A DNA stretch of 64,000 nt from DAHUYF01 sp052143095 (GTDB lineage: Bacteria > Pseudomonadota > Alphaproteobacteria > ATCC43930 > CGMCC-115725). Positions 52,993 through 60,922 of this stretch are shown in pieces. Position numbers and translations under genes: made by a program. The notes beneath the pieces were generated by a model. That model saw only the letters and a program-made list of their open reading frames with translations. It did no database searches and was not told where the DNA came from. The stretch lies in contig JBKQTR010000269.1 of assembly GCA_052143095.1 (NCBI GenBank), positions 13,646-77,645 of the forward strand, given 5' to 3'. Every line of letters begins with the position of its first letter. Positions within the stretch are counted from its first letter, which is position 1.

Positions 52993-53222
52993 AGCTCGAC
53001 AGGATCGGGGGCCGGATCAGGGATCGGCGGGAAATCCTCGTCGAGCGGCGCGAGGGTTGCCAGCAGCGCCAGCAGGGATTTTGGCGGGGCGGGCTCGATG
53101 ATCAGGCGCTCGCCCTCCTTGCGCATGATCGCGTCTTCGCCCGGAAGCTCGAACTCTCGGGGAATCCGCACGGCTTGGTTTCGGCCGTTCTTGAAAAGCT
53201 TGACGTGTCGTTCAGAGCTCAC
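52989..53222 (-). CDS. vapB: VapB-type AbrB-fold antitoxin
   Basis: 77 aa from GTG 53222, with GGAGGT at good spacing. N-terminal SpoVT/AbrB swapped-hairpin segment (VKLFKNGRNQAVRIPREFEL) binds DNA; the Pro/Asp-rich C-terminus (LDEDFPPIPDPAPDPVEL) should wrap VapC. Probably represses its own promoter via tandem repeats just upstream (53236-53259). Confidence 0.93.
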   Translation of the reverse strand: MSSERHVKLFKNGRNQAVRIPREFELPGEDAIMRKEGERLIIEPAPPKSLLALLATLAPLDEDFPPIPDPAPDPVEL

Positions 53223-53235
53223 AGGTTACCTCCCC

Positions 53236-53259
53236 AAGCATATGCCAAAGCATATGCCA
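53236..53259. repeat. Tandem 12-bp repeats upstream of vapBC
   Basis: Two perfect head-to-tail copies of AAGCATATGCCA (53236-53247 and 53248-53259), each with the palindrome GCATATGC. Located 14-37 bp before the VapB start, so a likely VapBC operator, with the two sites one turn and a bit apart. Confidence 0.55.
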
Positions 53260-53376
53260 AATGATTGTGCCTGTCCACTCCGTCAAGCCAATGTCGCGTA
53301 CGCCGGATCGGACTTCCAAAGCCCTGATTTTCCATTGGCGCTTGGCGAGCCTGTGGCGGGCGCGCGAACCGCAGTA

Positions 53377-53466
53377 TGGCGGATGGGGTGAGATTCGAAC
53401 TCACGGTACCCTTGCGGGTACGCCGGTTTTCAAGACCGGTGCCTTAAACCGCTCGGCCACCCATCC
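53377..53466 (-). tRNA. tRNA-Ser (anticodon UGA)
   Basis: Minus-strand cloverleaf: acceptor GGATGGG/CCCATCC, D-arm GGCCGAGCGGTTTAAGGC, anticodon stem-loop GGTCTTGAAAACC with UGA at 53432-53430, long class-II variable arm (CGTACCCGCAAGGGTACC), T-arm GTGAGTTCGAATCTCAC. Discriminator G at 53380 and encoded CCA at 53379-53377. The long variable arm and anticodon both say serine. Its 3' end points toward vapBC and the 47-53 kb accessory segment. Confidence 0.97.
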
Positions 53467-53842
53467 AATACGACCACAACCCTTTTCTCGCTGGTTGCTG
53501 CCGAAATCCTCGCGACGTGCACGCGACGCCCGTCATAGCATTCCTGAAAGCGTTGTCGAGGTGGACCGCCAAGATCCTCCGGCGTGGTCGCATGACGGCC
53601 GGGGCGAGGCTCGGCGGCGTGCTGCGGTCGGATGCCCGAGCCATAATCTAACCGTTGAATTTTCCGACGAGTATGAACGCGCCGGTGTTGTAAATCGCGG
53701 TTTCGCACTATTCGGTGCGAGGCCTGCGGTCGATCGAGCGAGGATCTTGTTTGCCGATTGGGAGTGCAACCGTGCGCTGATTGCGACGGGCTCAGGACGC
53801 CGGCAAGTTCGCGCATCGCAGTTGCTGCCTGTAGGCGAGCAC
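53467..53842. other. Intergenic region between tRNA-Ser and the DUF3102-type gene
   Basis: 376 bases holding the tRNA promoter and the leader of the plus-strand gene at 53843. An open frame crosses it, but its start would read antisense through the tRNA. I see no operator, terminator or integrase remnant. Confidence 0.5.
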
Positions 53843-54778
53843 ATGTCGGCACCATTGAACCGCGCAGGATCGGATTTTCCGGACGACATCGACCGAGAGG
53901 ATTTCGGGCCGGACCCGGGGCAGTTTCCCCGCTTTCGCGGGCCGCCGCCGCGTTTGCGGCCGCCTCAGGCACCGGCGCAGCCGTCGCCGCCTGTGTCGCC
54001 GGCAGCCGCCGACCAGGACAAATCGCCAATTGTACCAGCCGCCACCGAGCTTATTCCGGCACCTACGCTGATCCTGCAGCCCCGCGAGATCGAGGCGGCG
54101 AAGGAGCGGGTCAAAGCGCTCATGGAGCGCATGGAACGCCGCACGCTCGAGGATGCACTCGAGATCGGCCGCGAGGCATTGCGGGTCAACCGCGCGCTCG
54201 CCCATGGCGAGGTCGGGCGTTGGCTCAAGGACGCATTCGGCGAGAGGCGCGCGCGGACGATCTACAACTGGATCGGCATGGTCGAGTATTCCGAGGCGCA
54301 TCCGGTGGAATTTGCAACATTTTCAATTTTGAATGTCAGCGCCGTCTATCTGCTGACGGCGCCGAAGACGCCGCGCGAAGCGGTCGAGAAGATCGTCCGG
54401 CGGATAGGCGCCGGCACTATCCCTTCCCTGCGCACCGTGCGCGCGGAGATAGCGCTGGCGAAGAAGCAAGACGCACCGACCGGAAAAATGCTTGCCGCGA
54501 CGACGCGGTGCGCCGTCCCGGAGGTGCGCAGGGTCCCGCTTGCCGGGCAAGTCATCGCGCCGCAGGGCGGGAGCGCGCAGACCCCGTGGGACGAGTGTCG
54601 CGCCATGGGATTGGCCGCGCTCCACGCGGTGGCGCAGCTCATTCCGCCCGATGATCGGAACCGCGCGATCGTATTGTTGCGCGAAGCGGCCGAAACGCAT
54701 TGCGGGCTGCATGATCTGATGCGGGTCTTGTACGACGCGAGCGGCCAGCCGGATGGGGATTTGGCGACGTGGGGTTGA
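53843..54778 (+). CDS. DUF3102-like hypothetical protein
   Basis: 311 aa from ATG 53843. Pro-rich N-terminal 55 residues, then a helical domain (about 75-165): ALEIGREALRVNRALAHGEV, GRWLKDAFGERRARTIYNWI. This follows the DUF3102 pattern of plasmid and phage proteins (E-I-G-x-L....H-G-x-W..W). A further helical part ends near 300. It lies beside tRNA-Ser and near another element-associated hypothetical, so may be a mobile-element remnant. Function unknown; partition- or replication-linked roles have been suggested for relatives only by context. Confidence 0.72.
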   Translation: MSAPLNRAGSDFPDDIDREDFGPDPGQFPRFRGPPPRLRPPQAPAQPSPPVSPAAADQDKSPIVPAATELIPAPTLILQPREIEAAKERVKALMERMERRTLEDALEIGREALRVNRALAHGEVGRWLKDAFGERRARTIYNWIGMVEYSEAHPVEFATFSILNVSAVYLLTAPKTPREAVEKIVRRIGAGTIPSLRTVRAEIALAKKQDAPTGKMLAATTRCAVPEVRRVPLAGQVIAPQGGSAQTPWDECRAMGLAALHAVAQLIPPDDRNRAIVLLREAAETHCGLHDLMRVLYDASGQPDGDLATWG

Positions 54779-55088
54779 GCGCCTGCAGCTCCGATGGAGG
54801 ACGGCATTGCTGGCGATGTGCCTAGCCTATTTCCTCGGCGTTGTGAGCTGGATCCCGATCGTCGCTATCGCGGTGGTGATCGGCCGCTTGCTGGCGCAAG
54901 CGCGCGAGGCGCAGACCCGCCCCGCTGAAGCCAATGAGCAGTCTCTGCTGTTGGCCGAGACTGCCGTCACCGCCGCGCCGCTCCGGCGCGAGGACGCGGT
55001 CGATGACTGGGCCTTCGCCTCGGCTGACGCCACCGGCGAGCCCCTGGTGCTGCCGTTCGGCGCTCAACTGGTAGAGCCGGGCGACTGA
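54753..55088 (+). CDS. Small hypothetical membrane protein
   Basis: 111 aa if started at ATG 54753, which overlaps the preceding gene by 26 bp; ATG 54816 is a shorter option. One clear membrane helix (MCLAYFLGVVSWIPIVAIAV, about 22-45), then a polar Ala/Glu-rich cytoplasmic or periplasmic tail. No ribosome site stands out for either start. No family is recognised. Possibly cotranscribed with the DUF3102-like gene. Confidence 0.42.
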   Translation: MGIWRRGVERLQLRWRTALLAMCLAYFLGVVSWIPIVAIAVVIGRLLAQAREAQTRPAEANEQSLLLAETAVTAAPLRREDAVDDWAFASADATGEPLVLPFGAQLVEPGD

Positions 55089-55102
55089 TCCCGGCGCTCC
55101 CC

Positions 55103-55777
55103 TCAAGGACCGGAAAAGCCGGTATTGGATGCGGCGAGGCGCACCACGGGACGCGGGCCCAGCCGCTCGCGCTCCAGCCGGTGCTTTTCCATGAAGAGGC
55201 GACGGGCGGCGTCGTCCGCCTCCGCCCAGGCCCGCTCCAGGGCGTCGAGCTGGCGCTCAACCACATCGACCGCGTCTGGTCCGCTCTGCGGCGCCGGCGC
55301 GCCCTCGCTTCGCAGCGTCATGGCGGCCGCGCGACAGAGGCCGGCGGTCGTCAACTCCTCGCCGCTGCGCTTGGCGTCGATGATGCAGGTTTCGAAGGTT
55401 GCGGGCGGGATCCTGGCCAGAGCCTGCCAGCGCTGCGACCATTTCTTTTGGATGCCCAGCTCTGCGAGCGTCGGCTTTGAAACCGGTGACGCCGTGTCGC
55501 CGGTTTTGGCGGGCCGTCCGCCGGGATGGAGGTCGAGCCCGGCGAGCTCCCGGCCCATCCGGCGCTCGGCGCGGATCTTGATCTCGGCGATGGCGTTGAG
55601 CGTCGTCTGCGCGGCGCCGATCGATCGCGCATAGCCGCGCAAGGCCGCGATTTGGTCGCGGATGGCCTTGACGTGATCGAAGCTGACGGCGGTTTCGAGT
55701 TCGGTCCGGGCGCGGGAGATCAACTCGGCAAGCGACGATCGGGTGGGCGGCTCGCGTCTAAGGAGGTCGTCGGCCAT
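55103..55777 (-). CDS. Hypothetical helical protein of phage/plasmid type
   Basis: 224 aa from ATG 55777 (AAGGAGG upstream). Helical N-terminus; the core NAIAEIKIRAERRMGRELAG, LDLHPGGRPAKTG and TLAELGIQKKWSQRWQALAR, IPPATFE matches a hypothetical family common on phages, plasmids and integrative elements (recalled). The 'AELGI..K.WSQRWQ' part looks like a helix-turn-helix, so DNA binding is possible. Convergent with the small membrane gene, 14 bp apart. Function unknown. Confidence 0.68.
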   Translation of the reverse strand: MADDLLRREPPTRSSLAELISRARTELETAVSFDHVKAIRDQIAALRGYARSIGAAQTTLNAIAEIKIRAERRMGRELAGLDLHPGGRPAKTGDTASPVSKPTLAELGIQKKWSQRWQALARIPPATFETCIIDAKRSGEELTTAGLCRAAAMTLRSEGAPAPQSGPDAVDVVERQLDALERAWAEADDAARRLFMEKHRLERERLGPRPVVRLAASNTGFSGP

Positions 55778-55878
55778 CGGGTCCCCGCAAAAGGACGGCC
55801 GCGCATAGTGCAGGAGCTACGGTTAATCTGCAGTTAAGAGATGCGCGGCTCGGTTCACCGGAGGGTTGGGGCGACCGG

Positions 55879-56637
55879 TCAGGCGCTCGCCGGCTCCAGC
55901 ATCGCGGCGAACTCGCCGGCGAAACGATGCGCGTCGCCCGGCCAGCGCGCCGAGAGGTAGGTGCCGTCGCGGACGGTAAAGCCGATGTCGAGCCTCGCCG
56001 GCGTATCGCGGGCGAGGCTCAGCGGCCCCGCGATGAAAACCTCGCGGTGCGCGAGCAGGCCGCGCACCTCGTCCTCCACCGTCTGCCGGTAGGTGCGGTA
56101 GTAGTCGCCGAGATAAAGGCAGGTGAGCGCCCAGGCGCTGAGCTCGAGGCGCTTGGTGAGGCCGGTGGTCTTGCGGCCGTGGAGCACGGACCTGCCGGCC
56201 TCGCCGCGCGCGCGGGCAGCCAGCAGCACGCCGTGGCAGATGGCGGCGACCGGCTTCTGCCGGGCGAAGAAATCGGCGATCGCGGATTGCAGGCGCTCGG
56301 ATTCCAGATAGGGCCGCATGCCCTTGGCGTGGCCGCCCGGCAGCAGCAGCGCGTCGAACTCGCCGGCGCGGATATCGTCGTGGCGGATCGGCCGGCGGAA
56401 CTCGGCGCTGTCGATCATCGCGTCATGGGCGCTGCGGCCGTTGCGGTCGGCTTTGAGCAAGGGGGCAAGGAGGCCGAGCCCTTGCCCCGTCACCATCCTC
56501 GGATCGGCCTCGCCCGGCCTGCCGTCGGGGGTCGCGAAGACGATGCGGTGGCCGCGCCCGGTCAGCACGCGCCATGGCACGCCGGTCTCGGTCGGATCGA
56601 CATCGCGCTGAGGCAGCGGCATCAACACGGTCGCCAT
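55879..56637 (-). CDS. DJ-1/PfpI-family protein (type 1 glutamine amidotransferase-like)
   Basis: 252 aa. The nucleophile elbow AAICHGVLLAARA places the reactive Cys at 134 with His135. An acid residue lies early (DFDALLLPGGHAKGM-like segment, around 93-107: GEFDALLLPGGH). Family members act as amidases, deglycases or chaperones; the residue pattern here is of the longer ThiJ/PfpI branch. Cytoplasmic. No operon partner: the PilZ gene lies 69 bp upstream on the same strand. Confidence 0.9.
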   Translation of the reverse strand: MATVLMPLPQRDVDPTETGVPWRVLTGRGHRIVFATPDGRPGEADPRMVTGQGLGLLAPLLKADRNGRSAHDAMIDSAEFRRPIRHDDIRAGEFDALLLPGGHAKGMRPYLESERLQSAIADFFARQKPVAAICHGVLLAARARGEAGRSVLHGRKTTGLTKRLELSAWALTCLYLGDYYRTYRQTVEDEVRGLLAHREVFIAGPLSLARDTPARLDIGFTVRDGTYLSARWPGDAHRFAGEFAAMLEPASA

Positions 56638-56706
56638 CGGGCAGGGCCTGTGCTTGGCTCGCGCCGATGATGCGGCGGGCGGGGAGCGGTGTAAAGCCGC
56701 GCCGGC

Positions 56707-57078
56707 TCAGGCGCGCGGCTGGTCGCCGGACGCTGAGGGCCAGGTGAGGGGATCGAGGCGCCGCGCATGGAGCCGGCGGATCCAGCCCTGCTGCTCCAGG
56801 AATTGCAGGCCGATGGTATCGTCGCGCCGCCAGACGGTCTCGGCGGCGACGGTGCCGACGCTCTCGATAATCAGCCAGACACGGTCCGGCACGTCGGCGG
56901 CGGCGTCGAGACGCAGGCGGGCGCCCCAGCTGGAGATGTCGAGCACGGTGCAGCGCGCGCGGCCTTGCGGCGAGGACAGCTCGGCCGGCCAATTGGTCTT
57001 CCAGCGCCGACCCGGCGCGCTGCTGTCGCTTTCCGGGCGACGCAGTCGGCGGATGTTGTCTTCCGACTCAGCGCTCAT
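56707..57078 (-). CDS. PilZ-domain protein with degenerate c-di-GMP motif
   Basis: 123 aa. The second PilZ motif is present (LDISSWGARLRL, matching D/N-x-S-x-x-G), but the first, RxxxR, is imperfect (RRWKTNWPAEL), so c-di-GMP binding is uncertain. The rest (VWLIIESVGTVAAETVWRRD DTIG in two pieces) fits the beta-barrel. Short and single-domain, it probably signals by protein contact. The small gene 57084-57278 ends 5 bp upstream of its start, so the two are cotranscribed. Confidence 0.85.
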   Translation of the reverse strand: MSAESEDNIRRLRRPESDSSAPGRRWKTNWPAELSSPQGRARCTVLDISSWGARLRLDAAADVPDRVWLIIESVGTVAAETVWRRDDTIGLQFLEQQGWIRRLHARRLDPLTWPSASGDQPRA

Positions 57079-57083
57079 CAGGC

Positions 57084-57278
57084 TCAGCGCCCCGCCGCCC
57101 GCCGCCGCGCCTGCAGGATGTTGACCGCCATGTCGCGGTATTGGCTGCTGGTCTGATCGGGGCCGTAAAGCCGCCGGGCCATCGCCGTCATATGGGCGCG
57201 CAGGATCTGCTTTTTCGCCGGCCGGATCGCGCCCGCGGCCTGTCGCGTCGACATCTGATGCAGTGACCCTTCGGTCAT
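57084..57278 (-). CDS. Small hypothetical protein upstream of the PilZ gene
   Basis: 64 aa from ATG 57278 with GGGAGG 5 nt upstream. Basic and helical (PAKKQILRAHMTAMARRLYG; DMAVNILQARRRAAGR), no signal or membrane segment. No family recognised. It is the first gene of a two-gene unit with the PilZ gene and is divergent from the NUDIX gene across a region holding a perfect 20-bp palindrome. Confidence 0.65.
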   Translation of the reverse strand: MTEGSLHQMSTRQAAGAIRPAKKQILRAHMTAMARRLYGPDQTSSQYRDMAVNILQARRRAAGR

Positions 57279-57353
57279 CGTGGCCTCCCGGTTCCTCTCT
57301 GGCGAAGACAAGAGCTTAATCGGAGATTAATAACAAGCGGATTCGCTGTGACT

Positions 57354-57373
57354 TTGCCTAAAATTTTAGGCAA
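57354..57373. promoter_or_regulatory. Perfect 20-bp palindrome, candidate operator
   Basis: TTGCCTAAAATTTTAGGCAA, symmetric at every position, between the divergent small PilZ-linked gene (start 57278) and the NUDIX gene (start 57471). With no spacer and an AT-rich centre, it looks like a dimeric repressor site rather than a terminator. No regulator gene is adjacent. Confidence 0.6.
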
Positions 57374-57470
57374 TTGCGAAGTATTCGCCGTGGGCGATTG
57401 CTGCACTGCGGTAGTCACGGGGGTGGCGGCATTTGCCGCGGCGGCCGCGAGCCGCCATAGAGGAGGCAAG

Positions 57471-57941
57471 ATGCGCGGATTCATCGATGCCGGATACCGG
57501 CTGGCCTATCGTCTGGGGTTCCCGGTGATACGGCTGTGGTGGTTCCTGCGCCGGCCGGATCAACAGGGCGCCCTGGTCGCGGTGTGGCATGAGGGGCGGG
57601 TGCTGATGCTGCGCCAATCCTATCGCGACCTGCTCGACTTTCCCGGCGGTGGGCTGGAGCATGGCGAGACGCCGCGCGCTTGCGCCCGCCGCGAGCTCGC
57701 CGAGGAGGTCGGCATCGCCGTGCCGCAGGAGGCGCTGGCGCTGGCGCGCGAGATGACGGTGCTGCGGGACTATCGGCGCGACCACGTTTCGATCTTCGTG
57801 CTGCGCCTGGCCGAACCGCCGTCGCTTACGCTCGACCGGCGCGAGATCGTCGCCGCCTCCTTCATGACGCCCGCCGCGGCGCTGGCGGCGAAGCTGTCGC
57901 CCTTCGCGCGCGCTTACCTCGACGGCGCGTCCATGTCATAG
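57471..57941 (+). CDS. NUDIX hydrolase
   Basis: 156 aa from ATG 57471 with GAGGAGG upstream. The NUDIX box is complete at residues 59-82 (G-x5-E-x7-REU-x-EE-x-G-U; GGGLEHGE ... RRELAEEVGI). It hydrolyses a nucleoside diphosphate linked to another group; the substrate cannot be told. The basic N-terminal helix (YRLAYRLGFPVIRLWWFLRR) is unusual and may contact membrane or RNA. 25 bp before the thioesterase gene on the same strand, probably one operon. Confidence 0.94.
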   Translation: MRGFIDAGYRLAYRLGFPVIRLWWFLRRPDQQGALVAVWHEGRVLMLRQSYRDLLDFPGGGLEHGETPRACARRELAEEVGIAVPQEALALAREMTVLRDYRRDHVSIFVLRLAEPPSLTLDRREIVAASFMTPAAALAAKLSPFARAYLDGASMS

Positions 57942-57966
57942 TCGCGCGCAGCCGGAGAGGAGAGCC

Positions 57967-58833
57967 ATGGCAGGACAAGCGACGCTGGCCGAAACCTATC
58001 GCAGCGTGGTGGCGGCGTGGGAATGCGATGTGATGGGCCATCTCACCATCGCCTATTACTTCGACCGCTTCGGCGATGCCGCGGCGAGCCTGATCGAACG
58101 GCTGGCGCCGGGCCTGCCGCCCGGCGCCGCCTGGCGCTCGAGCCGGCTGCTGGTGCGCTACCAGAAGGAGCTGCGCGCCGGCGACGGCATCGCGATCAGG
58201 AGCGGCGTCGTCGGCGAAGAGGACGGCGCCATCGTCATCGGCCATGAGCTCGCCAGCACCGGCGACGGCGAGGTTGCGACGCTGGTCGAGCACCGTCTGG
58301 CGCCGCGCGATCTGCCCTATGGCGGGAGCGGCGAGACACGGCGCGCGCTGGCCGGGGCGGCAGTGCCCTGGGTCAGCCCCGGCTTCGCGCCGCTCGCCGA
58401 GCCGACCCGCCCGGAGCGCATGATCGCCAGCGGCAACGACCGGGTGAAGGCGTGGGAGGCCGACGAGCGCGGCGAGCTGTCGCTGTCGGGCTATGTCCAT
58501 CGCTTCGCCAATGCCTGCCTGCATGTCTGCGGCGCCTTCGGCATGACGCCCGGCTATATGCGCGAGCAGCGGCGCGGTTTCTCGACCTTCGAGACCCAGC
58601 TCCATCTGCTGGCGCCGCCGCCGGGCGCGGGCGAGGGGCTGGTGCTGAAGAGCGGGCTCATCGCCGCCGGCAATTCCTCGCTGCGCATGGTGCACGAGAT
58701 GCGCCAGGCGCAGAGCGGCGAGCTTCTGGCGCGCTTCCATCAATCGGGCGTGCATTTCGACATGGAGGCGCGGCGCTCGGCGCCGCTGCCACCGGCGCTG
58801 CGCGAGAGGGCGCAGGCGCTGGTGTTGGTGTAA
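57967..58833 (+). CDS. Thioesterase-family (hot-dog fold) protein
   Basis: 288 aa, ribosome site GGAGAGGAGA. Two hot-dog halves: residues 8-135 with the 4HBT-like start SVVAAWECDVMGHLTIAYYF (D-x-M-G-H replacing the usual D-x-x-G-H-V-N), and 155-285 beginning RVKAWEADERGELSLSGYVH. It should hydrolyse an acyl-CoA or acyl-ACP thioester. Operon with the NUDIX gene upstream and the GST gene 33 bp downstream. Confidence 0.85.
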   Translation: MAGQATLAETYRSVVAAWECDVMGHLTIAYYFDRFGDAAASLIERLAPGLPPGAAWRSSRLLVRYQKELRAGDGIAIRSGVVGEEDGAIVIGHELASTGDGEVATLVEHRLAPRDLPYGGSGETRRALAGAAVPWVSPGFAPLAEPTRPERMIASGNDRVKAWEADERGELSLSGYVHRFANACLHVCGAFGMTPGYMREQRRGFSTFETQLHLLAPPPGAGEGLVLKSGLIAAGNSSLRMVHEMRQAQSGELLARFHQSGVHFDMEARRSAPLPPALRERAQALVLV

Positions 58834-58866
58834 GCGTACCGCGACACGAAGGAGGAGGCCGCGCCC

Positions 58867-59655
58867 ATGATCCTGCTCTATGAGCATCCGCTCTCGCCCT
58901 ATGCGCAGAAGGTGAAGATCGCCCTGGCCGAGAAGGGCATCCCGTTCGAAACGAAGCTGCCCGAAGCCTTCGGCAGCGGCGCGGTGCGCGACGAGAAATT
59001 CAAGCACCACAATCCGCGCCATGAGGTGCCGGCGCTGGTCGACGGCGATTTCCATGTCTTCGATTCGACGGTGATCCTCGAATATCTCGAGGATAAATGG
59101 CCGGAGCCGCCGTTGCTGCCGCGCGACCCCGCCGAGCGGGCGCGGCTGCGCATGCTCGAGGACGTCATGGACACGCAGTACGAGGCGATCAATTGGGGGC
59201 TGCTCGAGATCGACGGCTTCAAGCGCGCCGGCGGCGCGTTGCGCGACGCGATGGTAGAGCGTGCCGGCGAGCAATGCGCGGCGCTCCAGGCCTGGCTCGA
59301 GCGCGTGCTGGCGGGGCGCCCCTGGTTCGGTGGCGAGCGCTTCGGCTGGGGCGACGCGGCGGTGGTGCCGCATCTCAACACCTCGGCGGCGCGCGGCCAG
59401 GCGCCGAAGCCCGGCAGCGGGCTCGCCGACTGGCTCAGCCGCGCCAATGAGCGGCCGAGCGTCGCCGCCTGCGTCGGCGCGGTGCGGGCGGCGGTGGCGG
59501 CGATGCCGGATCTCGGCGCGCTGGTCGCCAGCGGCCGCTTCAAGCGGCAGTACCGCGACCACCGCCTGGAATGGATGATGCGCAGCGGCGGCCTGCCGAT
59601 CGTGCTCGAGGGGATCGAGAAGGGAACGATCCGCTTCGGCAACGAGATCGGCTAG
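58867..59655 (+). CDS. Glutathione S-transferase-family protein
   Basis: 262 aa. N-terminal thioredoxin-like domain (LLYEHPLSPYAQKVKIALAE; catalytic Ser/Tyr near 9-11; cis-Pro at HEVPALVDGD; DSTVILEYLE glutathione contact) and a helical C-terminal domain (about 90-220). The C-terminus is longer than usual, with a final basic extension (FKRQYRDHRLEWMMRSGGLP). AAGGAGGAGG upstream. Third gene of the NUDIX/thioesterase run; detoxification or stress role inferred. Confidence 0.92.
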   Translation: MILLYEHPLSPYAQKVKIALAEKGIPFETKLPEAFGSGAVRDEKFKHHNPRHEVPALVDGDFHVFDSTVILEYLEDKWPEPPLLPRDPAERARLRMLEDVMDTQYEAINWGLLEIDGFKRAGGALRDAMVERAGEQCAALQAWLERVLAGRPWFGGERFGWGDAAVVPHLNTSAARGQAPKPGSGLADWLSRANERPSVAACVGAVRAAVAAMPDLGALVASGRFKRQYRDHRLEWMMRSGGLPIVLEGIEKGTIRFGNEIG

Positions 59656-59699
59656 GCGAACGCGCTGTTGCGCGTTCGTCCGCGGCGCCAGCGACAACG

Positions 59700-60572
59700 C
59701 TACGCGTTGCGCTGCGGGATCAGCGCGCGGTAGAGGTGCCAAGTGGCGTGGCCGAGCACCGGCATGACGACGATGAGGCCGAGGAAGAGCGGGATCGAGC
59801 CCAGCACCAGCCCGAAGGCAACGATCAGCCCCCAGACCGCCATCGGCCCCGGATTGGCCGCCACGGCGCGCGCCGAGGTCCACACGGCGGTGCCGAGCGG
59901 CACCTCGCGGTCGAGCAGCAGCGGAAACGACACGACGCTGATCGTCAGCACCAGCACCGCGAAGAGAAAGCCCACGCCGACACCGATGCCGATCAACGCC
60001 CAGCCCGCCGGCGTCTGGAAGACCTCGTGCAGGAAGAAGGCGAGCGAGGCCGGCGGCTGCGGACCGAGCGTCGCGAGATAGAGCGCCTGGGCCACGGCCA
60101 GCCACAGCAGGAAGACCGCCACCAGCAACAGGCCGAGCACGCCGATCTCGCCGAAGGCGGGCGAGCGGACGACGCTGAAGGCGTCCGGCCAGGCGACGCG
60201 CACGCCCAGCTCGCGCCGCCGGCTCATCTCGTAGAGCCCGACGGCCGCGAAGGGGCCGATCAGCGCGAAGCCCGAGGCCAGCGGGAAGAGCAGCGGCACC
60301 ATCTCATAGCCGAAGGCCAGACGCCCCAGCACCAGGCCGAGGATGGGGTAGATGACGCAGAGGAAGACGACATCGGTGCGATAGGCGGTGAAATCATCGA
60401 GCCCCTTGGCCAGCGCATCCCTGAGATCGGCAAGTCCGATGCGCCGGACCGTGAGCGGCGAGGCCTGCGCCCCCTCCGGCGTCCCGGTGATGGCGCGCCC
60501 GGCCGAGTCGACGGCGTGCGCCGCCAGCCTGAGCTGATCGACGCCCCATTCGATCGGATTTCGGATCGTCAT
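59700..60572 (-). CDS. DUF2189-family integral membrane protein
   Basis: 290 aa from ATG 60572 (GGGAGATAA upstream). About six membrane helices. Features typical of DUF2189: an N-terminal soluble stretch with VRRIGLADLRDALAKGLDDF, then PILGLVLGRLAFGYEMVPLL, FPLASGFALIGPFAAVGLYE and MSRRRELG. Function unknown; often annotated as cytochrome-oxidase subunit I-like by weak similarity. Convergent with the GST gene. Confidence 0.9.
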   Translation of the reverse strand: MTIRNPIEWGVDQLRLAAHAVDSAGRAITGTPEGAQASPLTVRRIGLADLRDALAKGLDDFTAYRTDVVFLCVIYPILGLVLGRLAFGYEMVPLLFPLASGFALIGPFAAVGLYEMSRRRELGVRVAWPDAFSVVRSPAFGEIGVLGLLLVAVFLLWLAVAQALYLATLGPQPPASLAFFLHEVFQTPAGWALIGIGVGVGFLFAVLVLTISVVSFPLLLDREVPLGTAVWTSARAVAANPGPMAVWGLIVAFGLVLGSIPLFLGLIVVMPVLGHATWHLYRALIPQRNA

Positions 60573-60922
60573 GGTCGTTATCTCCCGACATGTTGGTTCA
60601 GGAGGCTACGGGCCATCGGTGGCAAAACGCCCGGAACGAGCGCCAGTCACGAGAGAGCCGCGACCTGCCTACAATCAAATATACCCGAAGCGCCGCCCGC
60701 TGTCGCCGTTTGAGAGATGCGGCGGCCGCGCCGGGAGCGGGGATGGAGGCGCGGCGGCGAGCCCTGGGATAGCCGCGGCTTAGTCGTTGATTTCGCGTGC
60801 GGGAAGGTGAGGTTTTGACTAAAAGTTAACCAATCCGGCGCCACCATGGCGAAGCATTGCGCGGTGCGGCCGCTGAGGCTCCCGCCGATCGCTTCATCGC
60901 CGCATCGCTCGAAGAGAGACAC
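60573..60922. other. Divergent intergenic region
   Basis: 350 bases between the DUF2189 and MltB-like starts. It must hold both promoters. TTGACT at about 60815 could be a -35 for the plus strand, but no matching -10 is clear. Open frames at 60571-60783 look non-coding. If translation of the MltB-like gene began at ATG 60857, part of this would be coding. Confidence 0.4.

Noticed and set aside
53261..53842. N-terminal extension of the DUF3102-type gene through the tRNA
   Set aside because: The extension reads GWGEIRTHGTLAGTPVFKTG, the well-known false peptide from antisense tRNA-Ser. The ATG at 53843 is used instead.
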